A stretch of DNA of 37,977 nucleotides, from NCBI GenBank assembly GCA_037447655.1, contig JBBHKE010000956.1:64102-102078 (forward strand). The letters run 5' to 3'. Each line of letters opens with the position of its first letter. The first letter of the stretch is position 1. This document shows, piece after piece, positions 13,430-23,764 of the stretch. A model generated the notes under the pieces. That model was given only the letters and a program-made list of their open reading frames with translations, was not told where the DNA came from and ran no database searches. The position numbers and the translations under genes are program-made. The DNA is from Zygnema cylindricum (taxonomy: Eukaryota; Streptophyta; Zygnematophyceae; Zygnematales; Zygnemataceae).

Positions 13430-14541
13430 CACGAAAGTACTAAGCAAATGACGTGGCAAAATTGAGCCGTTAGATTACGAATCGGACGGGTGGAAGGTAG
13501 GATTTTATGAATTGGTGACAAGTACCGTACTATAGAATTACAACGAAGCCAGTTTTAAGTACAGAGGAGAAAGGAAGAGCAGGGATGCTAATCTTCTCTC
13601 TGTAATATCAATCGGACGGTCTAAGATGAATCCGTACAAAATACAATTACCTTTGGTAAGAAGGAAGGATGCAAGATGCTCCCAAATCTGACTAGGCACC
13701 TCCTGTTGAAAACCTTTAAAATAGAAGAGATAATCCAGCCTTCGATATTACTGAACATATTTTGAAATTCAATTTTAGCCGTCGATGCTAAACACAATGC
13801 GACAGGAAATAACTAATGTTTCCTGCCCGGAAAAATAAGCGGGCTTCGAAGAACGTCCGGTTCCGCGGAGCCCACGCGCAAAATCTGCAGAAGGCAAACT
13901 GGTAAGGTGACAAGAATGGGTATAGGCAGTGCAGATATTTTCTCAGCAAATGAGTAGCAGCTTACAGCCGTGAGATGGAGCGTCGGTGAAGAGATCAACG
14001 TCTCTTAATGTCCGCCGCCCCTCACCTTCAAAGCAGGAACCTCCTGTTTGTGGTACAGCTTGTAGCCATTACGTGCACACATCTTCACCTTTCGTGCATA
14101 GATTCTGTTTTCTAACACAGACCTTAAGCCGTCCGATTCAACGATGACTGCTTTCAGAAGTTTCACGGAAATGCTTGCGCTGGTTCTAAAAGTGGCAGTT
14201 GTTCCTAGCTCCTAGTGGTCGAACCTATTGGTCGATACCATGTCGACAGGTGGCTGACAAATCCTTAAGGAGATACGGCTCTTGGATGTACGGACAACTT
14301 TATGAACTCGATGAAGTCTTGAACAGGCTCGGAGAAAATGAAAACTGTTCACACTACAGAAATAAGGGATCGCGAGAGGGTGCCCGAAGCAAATGCGAAA
14401 ACCAAGGGGAAAGGGATTCCGGAATTTGAATCCACCGTGGGAATATTCCACATCGAAAGCGTGACTCGTATAGTCGTATTGGACCGAAAAATTCATCGCA
14501 TCGTATCATGGAAGAATTGCCACTTCATGAAGAACGGAGCT
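13430..14541. other. Intergenic, no gene recognised
   Basis: Mixed-composition sequence upstream of SAHH. Overlapping frames of 60-94 codons occur on both strands at about 14199-14586, but none resembles a known protein and opposing frames are equally open. I leave it uncalled. Confidence 0.45.
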
Positions 14542-14759
14542 ACACCGTGTATCGCTATTAGTGTTAATGTTAACTTCGGCACTTAAAATATCTTTTCTCC
14601 GTACACACTTGTCGGATTATGGATCTGACGACTGCAATTAAAAGCTAAGATTCTCACCTTCCGATTGGCGGTCTCCATGTAAAAATTGGACAAGTGTGTA
14701 CTGAGAAAAGATGTTTAAAGTAGCAAAATTAACATTAACACTAATAGCGATTCACGTGT
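14542..14759. mobile_element. 218-bp inverted-repeat (MITE-like) element, copy 2
   Basis: The left arm starts ACACCGTGTATCGCTATTAG; the right arm ends CTAATAGCGATTCACGTGT, its near reverse complement. Long inner arms match copy 1 (ATCTTTTCTCCGTACACACT ... AAGTGTGTACTGAGAAAAGA). Flanking bases are T on the left and A on the right, so the outermost pairs read TACACC and GTGTA, which suggests a TA target. It is non-coding. The outer arms have diverged more between copies than the inner arms. Confidence 0.8.
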
Positions 14760-14764
14760 ACCTA

Positions 14765-14965
14765 CCGGGTATAAGGTTAGGGTTTACCCGTTAAGGGTTT
14801 TTTAGGGTGAGGTTTGGTGTTTTTTATAAAAAAAAACACAAAATAATAAAAAAAACCCTAAACATATATATACATTTTTACGTCCGCGCGGCGCGGCGCG
14901 TCGTAAAACGAAAAGATGACGGGGGGGCGACGTGGATCTCTCACAATGCGCGAAACCGACCTCAA
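14765..14965. repeat. Dispersed repeat, copy 1
   Basis: A diverged block recurs at 32315-32485. Shared order: TTTTAGGG words, a GTGTTTTTT/poly-A hairpin-like stretch, AAAACCCTAA(A/G)CATAT, TATACA, a CGTCG word, AAAACGAAA and CTCACA. It may be a fragment of a promoter-bearing repeat. It also contains a GC-only run (GCGCGGCGCGGCGCG, about 14886-14900), unusual for its surroundings. Confidence 0.5.
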
Positions 14966-15344
14966 AGGTTCACAGAGCCCGAAAAACGCAAGATTCAGTA
15001 ATGGATCGACCGTTCGTTCACGTCGTATTCTACATCGACTATTTAATTATATCGCCGATATATAATGTTTCATTTCCCCCCGTTCTCCAACCTTCAGCTT
15101 TAGGTGTTCACGTGCCTTCCTCTTATTCCCACCTTTTACCTCCCTTATCTTCAAAGTTGATTTCCTTCCCTCCTTTACTTTGGACTAAATTTCACTGGTC
15201 CTCCCTCATCTTCTCTGCCATCTTCCTTTAATCCCCTCCATCCCTTACCCCTTTCCTTTTTTTTTGTTTTTTTAATTTCAATAACTCCTAAGATTTTTCT
15301 CTCTTCTCTCCTTGTTAGACAGTTATCGAGGCTAGGTAGTCGGG

Positions 15345-16440
15345 ATCTCTCCCCTTTCTTTTAATACCGAACGTGTGGGGATTGCCGTGCCCTCAATCAA
15401 GCAACGGTGGTAGACAAGTATCCAATGCCCACGCCAAAGGAAATATCTTATTCTTTGGATAGGTCCAAAATTTTCTCCATGTTGGACGTCAAAGAGGGTT
15501 TCCATGAAATCTGTTTTGATGTTAATGAGAAAGACAAGGCCACTTTTTAGGTTAAGGACTATTTATACCAGTGGTTACATATGATTTTTGCCCTTAAACA
15601 TGCCAACGACAAATTTTAGAGTGCAACGGCCGTAGCTTTTAGAGGGTTCGGCCACGCGTGATGTTTTTTTAACAATGTTTTCATATTTTCAATATTTTTT
15701 TCCCACCATCGAGAGTGTATTCAGAAAGTGTTTGACAACCTACAAGCGGTCTTAACTTTCACCTAGGGAAATATTTGTTTAAGGTGGAAAACGTCCTTTA
15801 TATGGGCCACGAAGTGACACTTATAACATTGGCGCCTCACATGGTAAAGGTGCTCGCGCTAGATGCACGTCGTATGCCATTAGACGTCTCAACCCTGGTG
15901 ACCCTTTAGGGTTTAAAAAACTATTTAATGAGGTTGATTCGAAATTTTACACCATAGTCCATCCCTTGAACAAACTGATGAAGGAAGATACAAAATGGAC
16001 ACGTGGGGTCGCACAACAACGGTCTTTTGAGTCCATGAATATATCTTTGAAATCCCATTAGATTTTCAGGTTGTTTAATCAACAAAGGCCATTTTTTGCA
16101 TTATATCCTGATTCGAGAAGGTAACTTCTAGGGGTATTATGTGTGCAACAAGGTTATACAAGAGAAAACTATGTAGTGGCGTATGCCACCCGAAGGAAGA
16201 ACAAGACAAAGTTTCTTACAACATTTATTATATTGCGTCAAAGGCAATCGTTTGGGCTATATGACATTTCATGGCCTACCTTTACAAAGTCTTTATCACG
16301 ATAACGGTGGAACATCATCCGTTGGATTGGATAGCCAACTTACCATCTTGATGATGACATGACAGTGGGTCGAAAAACATAAGACAACAGCTTGTCGTAC
16401 ATCCTAAGATGACGCGAATTGTTTTTTACGTTTTTGTAGT
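15345..16440 (+). pseudogene. Ty3/gypsy reverse transcriptase-RNase H remnant
   Basis: The plus-strand translation shows gypsy RT blocks: CGDCRALNQATVVDKYPMP (about 15377-15433), IFSMLDVKEGFHEICFD (about 15468-15518) and KDKATF before an in-frame stop. Past several frameshifts come VLYMGHEVTL (about 15793-15822) and LDARRMPLD (about 15858-15885), then RNase H-like HPLDW (about 16316-16330). Many stops and frameshifts make it long dead. I found no LTRs around it. Confidence 0.8.
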
Positions 16441-17919
16441 TTATTCGTACTAATGTCATTTTAGCAATACGATGTTAAGATTCTGAGGAAAACGACAAAA
16501 AAACCCCCTAACTAAGCCACATGGGGCTGTACCTTTAAGCATAAAACAACGTTGCGTGACCAAACATACTTTTAAATTTTACTATTATTTATAAGTTTCG
16601 TAAGTTTTCCAAACCCCAAAAGTTAATCCCTCAACGAATGTTTTTAGGAAATTGCATTTTCATTTTAAATAATGTTGATGTTAGCTCAACGTGTATGCTA
16701 TAAAGTTCTCACACAAATTAGCGTTAACTGCCATTTTTTTTTCCACAAATCATATATATCGTTATTAAGACTGAAATAGTGTTTGCGCTAATTTTCCGGA
16801 AAACTAACAACCATAGTAGTCCAATTCATACGAGTAAGGATTTTTTTGCGATTTTTATTTACTATTCGTTGATTTTTTACTTCTCGTAATTTTTGTGTAA
16901 TTTTAGTTGTACAAACTAAAGTACAAAAATGTACAATTAGTGTCTATATAAATAAACCCTAAAAAATCATTAAAAATCTCAAAAAGCACAGAACATTATA
17001 CAGAAATGAACTTAATTGTACGTAAAGTGTACCATACAAACACTAAAAGTATAGAAAATGTAAAACAGTCGTTGAAATATACAAGAATGTACAAAATTGT
17101 ATCCAAACAACCCCCAAATCCCCATTAAATAACCCTAAACGATATGAAAATAAATGGACATTGTACGTCACAAATGTACGAAAAATGTAAGAGTGAATGT
17201 CGCAAGTGTACAAAAAAAATATAAGCTAATATACGGAAATGTATAGGAATGTACTCTCACAACCCTAAAATACCCCATTAAATAACCCTAAAGGTACAAA
17301 AGAAACCGTTAGTGTTCGTCGTAAATGTATGAAAAATCATAGTTGTTTAATTCGCATATTACGCAAAAAAGAACATGTGAATAATACGTACAATTGACAT
17401 TTGAAGATTTTGAAAAATTAATGAAACACATACCCGACTATATAATTGTATTTTTTCGTAAATTTAAATCATGTGTCTGTATATTTCAGTACTTTAATGG
17501 TTACTTAAGGGGGGATTTTAGGGTTTCTACTTTTTAGGGTACATTATTGTACATTCTATTGCAGTAAAACTGTCAACTATTTTTTGTACATTTACGACCA
17601 CTGTCCGTGTATTTCCGTAATTTTAAGGGTTGTTTTTGTACGTTGTAGGGTTTAATGGTACATTGTCTTACATTTCCTACAATTACCTAAATATGAGTAC
17701 AAATACCTTACATTTTTCGTAATTCTACTGTTTTTAGGGTACATTTTCCATATAGTTTCGTACATCTCCGTATATGTTTCCATCCGTTTTAGGATTTTTT
17801 TAAAGATTTTTTAGGGTTAATGGGACAATTTCCGTAAATTTCGTACATCGTACAAGAAAATTTACGAAAAGTATGAAAGTAACGAATATGACGTAAAAAT
17901 CATAAAAAAATGAAAATCC
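16440..17919. other. GTAC-rich AT-rich intergenic DNA
   Basis: No gene. The stretch is thick with TGTAC, CGTACA and GTACAAA words in both orientations plus CCCTAAA/TTAGGG words, without a fixed period. Part of 34540-34800 has the same flavour. It could be a decayed repeat family. Confidence 0.5.
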
Positions 17920-17998
17920 GTCGGAATTGAACAACTATGCGGATAATGCACGGGTAAAAAGTCGAGAACAACTATTTGAATAATATACATGTACAAAG
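17920..17998. repeat. 37-bp tandem repeat, left part (split by the retrotransposon)
   Basis: Two units (17920-17960, slightly longer, and 17961-17997) share AACAACTAT, GAATAAT and a GTA-CAAA/GTAAAAA ending. The next unit is found intact at 31990-32026, beyond the copia element. The array is continuous once the element and one CAAAG are removed. Confidence 0.85.
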
Positions 17999-19002
17999 TG
18001 CAATTCTGTGTCCTCCAATGGACTACATAATTATAGAAGCCTCTAGATAGCTTTTTACTAACCCAATTCAAGCCACAACCACTACTGCCCAAGAGGGCAA
18101 ATTAACAGTCTAACTGCACCCCTATGCAGCCTGGACTCCCTTGGGTCGATAGCAAAAAGAATCACTAAAAACGGCCATCCAACCGAGAAGTTATAAGGTG
18201 GCAAAGATGGCAATTTATACAAAGCTCACAAGGGAGAGGTGATTGTCTAAAAATATGCTTAGTCCTACTTCCCTCTCACAACCTCCATCTACTACTGTAG
18301 GATCCAATCACATAACACTAAAGTAGAAAAAGGTACTACGGCCGATGTCCTTTCTGTACGGCCTGTGTACGACAAGGACGCTGAGTGGACGCGTGTCAAC
18401 CTTTCACATGTCCATACGTTCCCTTGAATTCCTATGACCAAATGTTAACCTTCCACGTGGGGCCAGGTCGTGCCACATCCATAAACGCCAAGGTGACCAT
18501 TCCGGGATCCCGGCTGCGATGTATGCCGTAGGATTAAATCTTGACATTTAATGTTAGCCGTCAAAACAAATGTCCGATTCATTTGTTTCGTGCGAAATGA
18601 CGTCCGCACTGAACATTAACTAGTTCTATGTTCCTTCGTTCATATTTTAGTTAATCAGTTTCAAGGCCATACACAAGTTTAAATAAGTATCATACCCTAT
18701 GTATCATAACGGACTTCTATGACAGATTGGTTAGAGCTGACGGCTACGACGCGCTTTGCCGGTTGGAGGTTCGAGTCTTGCCGGACTCAAACTTTTGTAG
18801 AGAGTGACATAAGTCACTCTCCAGTCTTGCCTATGGAGCTGAGGCAGCCATGGCTCCATCACTCTCTCTCTCGTTCAATGACTACAACAAGTATGGGGGC
18901 TAGAGAGAAGAGATGGAGGCAAGTTGCCGACACCTTTCTTGTCTTTTTGCGCTAATCTATTTAGACCTAAAAAATTCCCAAATAAAACTAGTTATTGTAA
19001 CA
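17999..19002 (-). repeat. 3' LTR of the outer copia element
   Basis: Paired with 30982-31985. It lies immediately downstream (minus sense) of the polypurine tract AAAATAAGGGGAG (19003-19015). Its plus strand contains the tRNA-like segment at 18728-18790. The pol reading frame runs through the polypurine tract and ends inside this LTR, near 18992. Confidence 0.92.
18728..18790 (+). other. tRNA-like segment inside the outer 3' LTR (antisense to the element)
   Basis: TGGTTAGAGC resembles the end of a tRNA D-loop. A T-arm/B-box-like GGTTCGAGTCTTG follows about 35 bp later, then GCCGGACTCAA as a possible 3' acceptor strand. The 5' acceptor strand does not pair and the anticodon arm is irregular, so it is tRNA-derived or tRNA-like, not a working tRNA gene. 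Confidence 0.5.
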
Positions 19003-19015
19003 CTCCCCTTATTTT
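19003..19015 (-). other. Polypurine tract of the outer element
   Basis: The minus strand reads AAAATAAGGGGAG directly before the TGTTACA start of the 3' LTR. The same tract precedes the 3' LTRs of both nested elements (22605-22617 plus strand; 26038-26050 minus strand), which supports common ancestry. Confidence 0.85.
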
Positions 19016-19563
19016 CAAGTCTAACTTTAACTTCAGTTTTAGTCCACACTTTTCTTTGCAATATTTTATCTTGGGAGATGGCACGGGTTTTGTCAAGATA
19101 TCAGCCACCATTTCCACATCAGATATGTATACAAGATTCAAAATCTTATTCTCAACCTTTTCTCTCACAAAACTCAATCTTATGTCCATATGCTTAACCT
19201 CGAAATGATGTTTTGGATTAGTTGCAATTGGAATGGCAGCTTGATTATCACAAAACACTTCATGCACTCCCTCCTTCATATACCCCAATTCTTGCAACAA
19301 AGAGTTGACCCACATCAACACTTTCACAACAAAACAAGAGTCATTGTACTCAGCCTCCATAGTAAACTAAGCAACCACCTTTTGTTGTTTGCTTCTCCAA
19401 CAACAAACACCTTCCCCCACATACAACACATGTTTAGAAGTGCATCTTCTCATAGGTGCACCCCCATAACTAACATCACTCTAAGTAGTGATATTAGTGT
19501 GCTCCCCTCCCAAATGCAACCATAACTTTCTGGTTCCTACTAGATATCTCATGACTCTCTTGA
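19003..19563 (-). pseudogene. Outer copia RNase H (3' end of pol)
   Basis: The minus-strand frame has the copia RNase H landmarks in order: EAEYN, a Leu-rich LLQELG helix, CDNQAAIPIA with the metal-binding Asp, KHMDIRLSFVREKV, and VADILTKPVPS. A Lys/Leu tail leads directly into the polypurine tract. The upstream part (19361-19563) contains in-frame stops. The plus-strand nested element begins at 19564 and separates this block from the rest of pol. Confidence 0.88.
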
Positions 19564-20712
19564 TGTTGATATTTTAGTATTTTTTAGGTCTTTATTAGGA
19601 TAGGAAAAAGAGCAGGGGCAGTCTACCTCTAACTTCCTTCTCCAAGCCCCCACACTTGTTGTTGTCAGTGATAGCTGGAGAGGGAGTTAGAGCCATGGCT
19701 GCCTAAGCTCTCCACAGAGACAGAAGTAGATAATGGTAGGTTTTATTAAAAATAAACTTGACGGGCTCAGGATTTGATCCTGGTATCTGCCGTCCGTCAA
19801 GACTCTAACAGCTGCTAGCTTTATCCTATAGTTTAGGATCATTGCTAGACAATATGGGGTACAAAAATAAATAAACACTAATACGCAACATCTTTCATTT
19901 AACTGATTACGGGAGGGGCACTACACGGAAATGAATTAGTGCGCACAAATTCCGGACCGCACGGAATTATTGAAACAACATTCTTTTCGACGGCTAGGAT
20001 TAAATTCAAGTATTCATCTAACGGCCGTGGTTGGAGTCGAGATTGCGGATAAGGCATTTTGGCGTTTTTCGGACAACACCACTCTTGATGACACGTGGGG
20101 ACATTGTACGAGTTTGTGGAATTCTCGGAGTACAAGACAACAAATCCGCACGTGACAGATGTCACCTTTATGGCCTTGTCGTACAGTTGTCGTACAAAAA
20201 GTACACCACCCCCGTACTTTTCTATACGGTACAATCTTGTGATTGGCGCCGTACTTCACTAGAAGGGATTTTAGAGAGGGAATAGGACTTAGAATATATC
20301 TGGTTGGTAGTCGCCTTTGTGAGAGAGCACCTTGTATAAAAGCCTAACTTTGGGCAGCCATAACAATCAATTTACTTGACCATTTTCAGTGATTCTTTTT
20401 GTTGCGCACTCAAGGGAGTCCAAGCTACACATGGATGTAGTCACTTAGAGTTTTTTGTCCGCCAGGGTGGCTTTATTTCTAAGGGAAAGTCAAAATGGGT
20501 GAATGTGTCCAAATCTCATATTCTAACTTTGCATTCTGTGGTGAAATCGAGCAAACAAAAAATGTTATTTCACAAGGGTGAAGCTGTATTGGGGTTCTGA
20601 CTGTTAAGGGGTCAGTCATTTGGGTTTATATCAAGTTAGGAGTCGGCACTTTTTAGATTAGCTTTTTTTTAGATCTGCGATTTTTGTCGACAATAGAGCA
20701 CACAGAGTTTTG
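19564..20712 (+). repeat. 5' LTR of nested element A
   Basis: Paired with 22618-23764. A TATA-like TATAAAAG lies near 20335. The end is read as CAGAGTTTTG, where the other copies have CAGAGTTTCA. An antisense tRNA-like segment lies near 19755-19830. Confidence 0.88.
19755..19830 (-). other. tRNA-like segment in the element A 5' LTR (antisense)
   Basis: The minus strand has a box B-like GGATCAAATCC, one base from the GGTTCAAATCC form, flanked by a TTGACGGAC/GCCCGTCAA inverted repeat. A less preserved A-box region precedes it. It lies about 200-270 bp from the LTR start, as in the outer LTRs. Confidence 0.4.
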
Positions 20713-20716
20713 GGTT

Positions 20717-21778
20717 ATGGGCCCACCATCTAGGGTGCCTATGTTCGATGGAACACATTTCACTTATTCAGAGTTTACGATGGAGGGATTGCTTTTCGAA
20801 AAACACTTATGGGGAATTGTTTCAGGACAAGTGAGGTGTCCGCCACCGGTATTTGGTAGAACTCACTGCGGCGGTTCATTAGGGGCTCCCCAGAAAACCA
20901 ACCGTATTTCACATGCAACAGAAGGTGAAGGGAAAATTATTGCCATGGAAGGGGGAAGTGGGGAGAAGGATAAAGAGACACCTATGGTGATGGGAGCTAG
21001 GCTCTCCGCCACAGCTCCACTTAGAGGGGTTATAAGTAAAACTGAAGAAAATGATAATAAAATCCGGGAGTATAAAAACACTATAGCAAAACATCTCATA
21101 CTTAAAAATGTGTCTAAGTCCATAGCTATCACTCTTTTGAATCTAACCAAGGATTCGGAAATTTGGGAAACACTAAGTCAGATTTATAAGAGTGAAAATA
21201 ACCAGAGGCAGCAATTAGTAAAACAAAAAATAAAGGCCTATGTTTATAAAGGCGGTAACATGATAGAGTTTTGCAATGATATTGCTGCGTTATATGTTAA
21301 GCTTGCTAGTGCGGGATATGTAGAATTTGAGGAGAGGAAGATTAATACACTACTATGAAACTCCCATATGAGTACGAAAACATCATTTGTCGTATGCAGG
21401 CAATGGATGGCTCCTCATGGACTTGGAGCTTTACTATGGGTATAATTCTTGTGAGGGAAAGCACTTTGGAGTTTCGAAGGGGAAGCGATAGGGTGAATGC
21501 ATTTACACTTGGTGGTGATTGGCGGAACCGTGATGAGAGAAACGGCGGTGACGAGAGGAAGCGTGACGAGAGGAAGAAAGACAAAGGTAAACTTTATCGG
21601 AACTTTAGTAGAAAGGGAGGGAGTGGAAAAGAAACGGAAGCTTTGAAAAAATGGGTTTGCTTCTTTTGTAGGGAACCCGGTCATTATATAGAGGAACGCC
21701 CTTGTTTGGAAGAACTTAGAAGTTGGAATGTGGATAAAGAGGAAGAATGGGAAGAGGAGAAGAGGATGAAGATATGTT
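20717..21778 (+). pseudogene. Gag of nested element A (frameshifted)
   Basis: Copia-type gag. It starts MGPPSRVPMFDGTHFTYSEF (the N-terminal Phe-x-Gly motif of the DUF4219/UBN2 type) and continues through QLVKQKIKAYVYKGGNMIEF. Near 21350 a one-base loss breaks the frame: it stops at 21356-21358 and resumes one frame over with MKLPYEYE. The second part has a basic RDER-rich stretch and a zinc knuckle starting CFFCREPGHYIEE, in which the last Cys of CX2CX4HX4C is Arg. Gag coats the RNA and forms the particle. This copy is not functional. Confidence 0.85.
20718..20727 (+). other. Candidate primer-binding site of element A, overlapping the gag ATG
   Basis: TGGGCCCACC starts 5 bp after the LTR end and begins with the TGG expected opposite a tRNA CCA end. 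The gag ATG (20717-20719) overlaps it. The primer tRNA is not identified. Confidence 0.45.
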
Positions 21779-22029
21779 AGAGCTTCTCCGCATCGGTATT
21801 TTGGGGAAGAGAGAATAGCACAGAGAAATTCCACGGAAGCAACAGTGTGCTTTTGAAAGTATAAGGGAAGTAAAGAGAGAGGAGATAGTTGAGGGAGTTC
21901 AAAATATTGAGGATATTTTCATAGATATTTAAGAAGCAGATATCTGGTCGGAAAAGGGAGACTTCAACGGATTCTGAGGAAAGGGGAGGATTAATTATAA
22001 AGGGGGTTTTAAAAGATAAGGGAGAAGAG

Positions 22030-22600
22030 GAATATTTAATGAAAGGTTAAAGGGAGGAGAAATATTTATTGGGAATAAAATTAGAAAGTGACAGTGGAAA
22101 GAATTCCATAGGAGAGTGTGAAGAAAGTTTAGAAAATGGGGTAATCATCATGGATAGAAATATGAGCTCGGAAGATGTAGATTTTATGAGAAACTTAGTG
22201 GGGACTTTGATTTAAGGATAAATTTTGGGGGTAATGGTTTTGACATCACTAAAGGGAGTGATGTCATCTATGAAGGTGTACCCGTAAAGAAGTTAGCATC
22301 TGGGTGTAAGTTGCAGATTGGAGATGGGGCTGGGTGGTTGAATTGCAAGCGGGGAATCGGTTTTTGTATGGATGGGAAAGAGATGAGGTGGATAATGTCT
22401 TTGCTCAAATATATGAAAAGTGAGACGCTAAATAAAATGTAGGATCAGCAAGATGGAATGTTTACTTCAGCTCAATTAATGGACCTTTTTAAATATGAGG
22501 GTGTTGTCTTAAAGTTTTATGAAAGGAAAAGGAAAAGGAAAAAGAAAAAAGGCGAAGGGAATGTTCGTTTATTTGTTTGTAAGAATTGAAAGGAAATAGA
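22030..22600 (+). pseudogene. Decayed ORF2 of element A, unknown function
   Basis: Fragments match the intact frame of element B (26051-26572): SLENGVIIMD (about 22125-22155), then GSDVIYEGVP and MDGKEMRWI in shifted frames, and a Lys/Arg-rich end. Stops and frameshifts interrupt it. It lies just upstream of the polypurine tract, where a full copia would have RNase H, but I see no RNase H motif in it. Confidence 0.7.
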
Positions 22601-22617
22601 CTAGAAAATAAGGGGAG

Positions 22618-23764
22618 TTTTGATATTTAAGTATTTTTTAGGTCTTTATTAGAATAGGAAAAAGAGCAGAGGCAAAATGCCTCTAGTTTCCTTCTCCAAG
22701 CCCCCACACTTGTTGTAGCCACTGAAGGCTGGAAAGGGAGTTAGAGCAATGGCTGCCTAAGCTCTCCAGAGTGATATGAGTAGATAATGGTAGGTTTTAC
22801 TAAAATGGATTTGACGGACCCAAGATTTGATCCTGGTATCTGCCGTCCGTCAAGACTTTCACAGTTGGTAGCTTTATCGTATTGTCTATGATCATTGCTA
22901 TACAATATAGGGTACAATAAATAAATAAACATAATACATAACATCTTTTATTTAACTGATTACGGGACGGGCACTACACGGAAATGAATTAGTGCGCACA
23001 AATTTCGGACCGCACGGAATTATCGAAACAACATTCTTTTTTACGGCTAGGATTATATCAAGGTATTCATCGAACAGCTGTGGTAGGAGCCGAGATTGCG
23101 GATAGGGCGTTTTGGCGTATTCCGGACGCCACTACGGTTGATGATACGTGGCGACATCGTACGAGTTTGCGGAATTCTCGGAGTACAACGCAACAAATCC
23201 GGATGTGACAAATGTCACCTGTATGGCCTTATCGTACAGTTGCCGTACAAAAAGTACGTTGGCGCCTGTACTTTTGTGTATGGTACAGTCTTGTGATTGG
23301 CGCCGTACTTCAGTAGAAGGGGTTTGAGAGAGGGAGTAAGACTTAGAATATTTCTGGTAGATAGTCGCCTGTGTGAGAGAGCACCTTGTATAAAAGGCTA
23401 ACTTTGGGAAGCCATAACAATCAATTTACTTGACCATTTTCATTGATTCTTTTTGCTGAGGACTTAAGGGAGTCAAGCTACACAGGGGTGTAGTTGGTCA
23501 GAGTTTTTTGTCTGCCAAGGTGGTTCCATTTCTAAAGGAAAGTCAAAGTGGGTGAATGTGTCTAAATCTCATATTCTAACTTTGTATTCTGTGGTGGAAC
23601 TGAGCACACAGATAGTATTATTTCACAAGAGTGAAGTTGTATTGGGGTTTTGACTGTCAAGGGGTCAATCATTTAGGTTTATATCACGTTAGGAGTCGAC
23701 ACTATCTAGATTAGCTTTTTTTGGATCTGCGATTTCTGTGAGCAATGGAGCACACAGAGTTTCA
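22618..23764 (+). repeat. 3' LTR of nested element A
   Basis: Paired with 19564-20712, clearly diverged by many substitutions. It is preceded by the polypurine tract (22605-22617) and ends GAGTTTCA, with CTTGG following as the likely target duplicate. Confidence 0.88.

Larger units (their letters stand above)
19564..23764 (+). mobile_element. Nested gag-only LTR element A
   Basis: The LTRs are 19564-20712 and 22618-23764 (about 1.15 kb). The left LTR starts TGTTGATA; the right one begins TTTTGATA and ends GAGTTTCA. The likely target duplication is CTTGA/CTTGG (4 of 5). The 1.9-kb interior holds a gag frame and a decayed second ORF, with no protease, integrase or RT. It sits inside the outer element's pol, between RT and RNase H, in the opposite orientation. 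LTR layout, gag start, gag sequence and polypurine tract resemble the outer element, so it was probably mobilised by that family's enzymes. Confidence 0.9.

Noticed and set aside
14199-14586. Overlapping plus and minus frames of 76-94 codons
   Set aside because: Both strands are equally open, there is no known motif, and the right end runs into an inverted-repeat element.
18728-18790. A functional tRNA gene
   Set aside because: The acceptor strands do not pair, the anticodon arm is irregular, and the segment sits inside an LTR with a matching copy in the other LTR.
19690-20285. Several plus and minus frames of 60-110 codons inside the element A LTR
   Set aside because: LTR sequence; the paired LTR does not conserve these frames.
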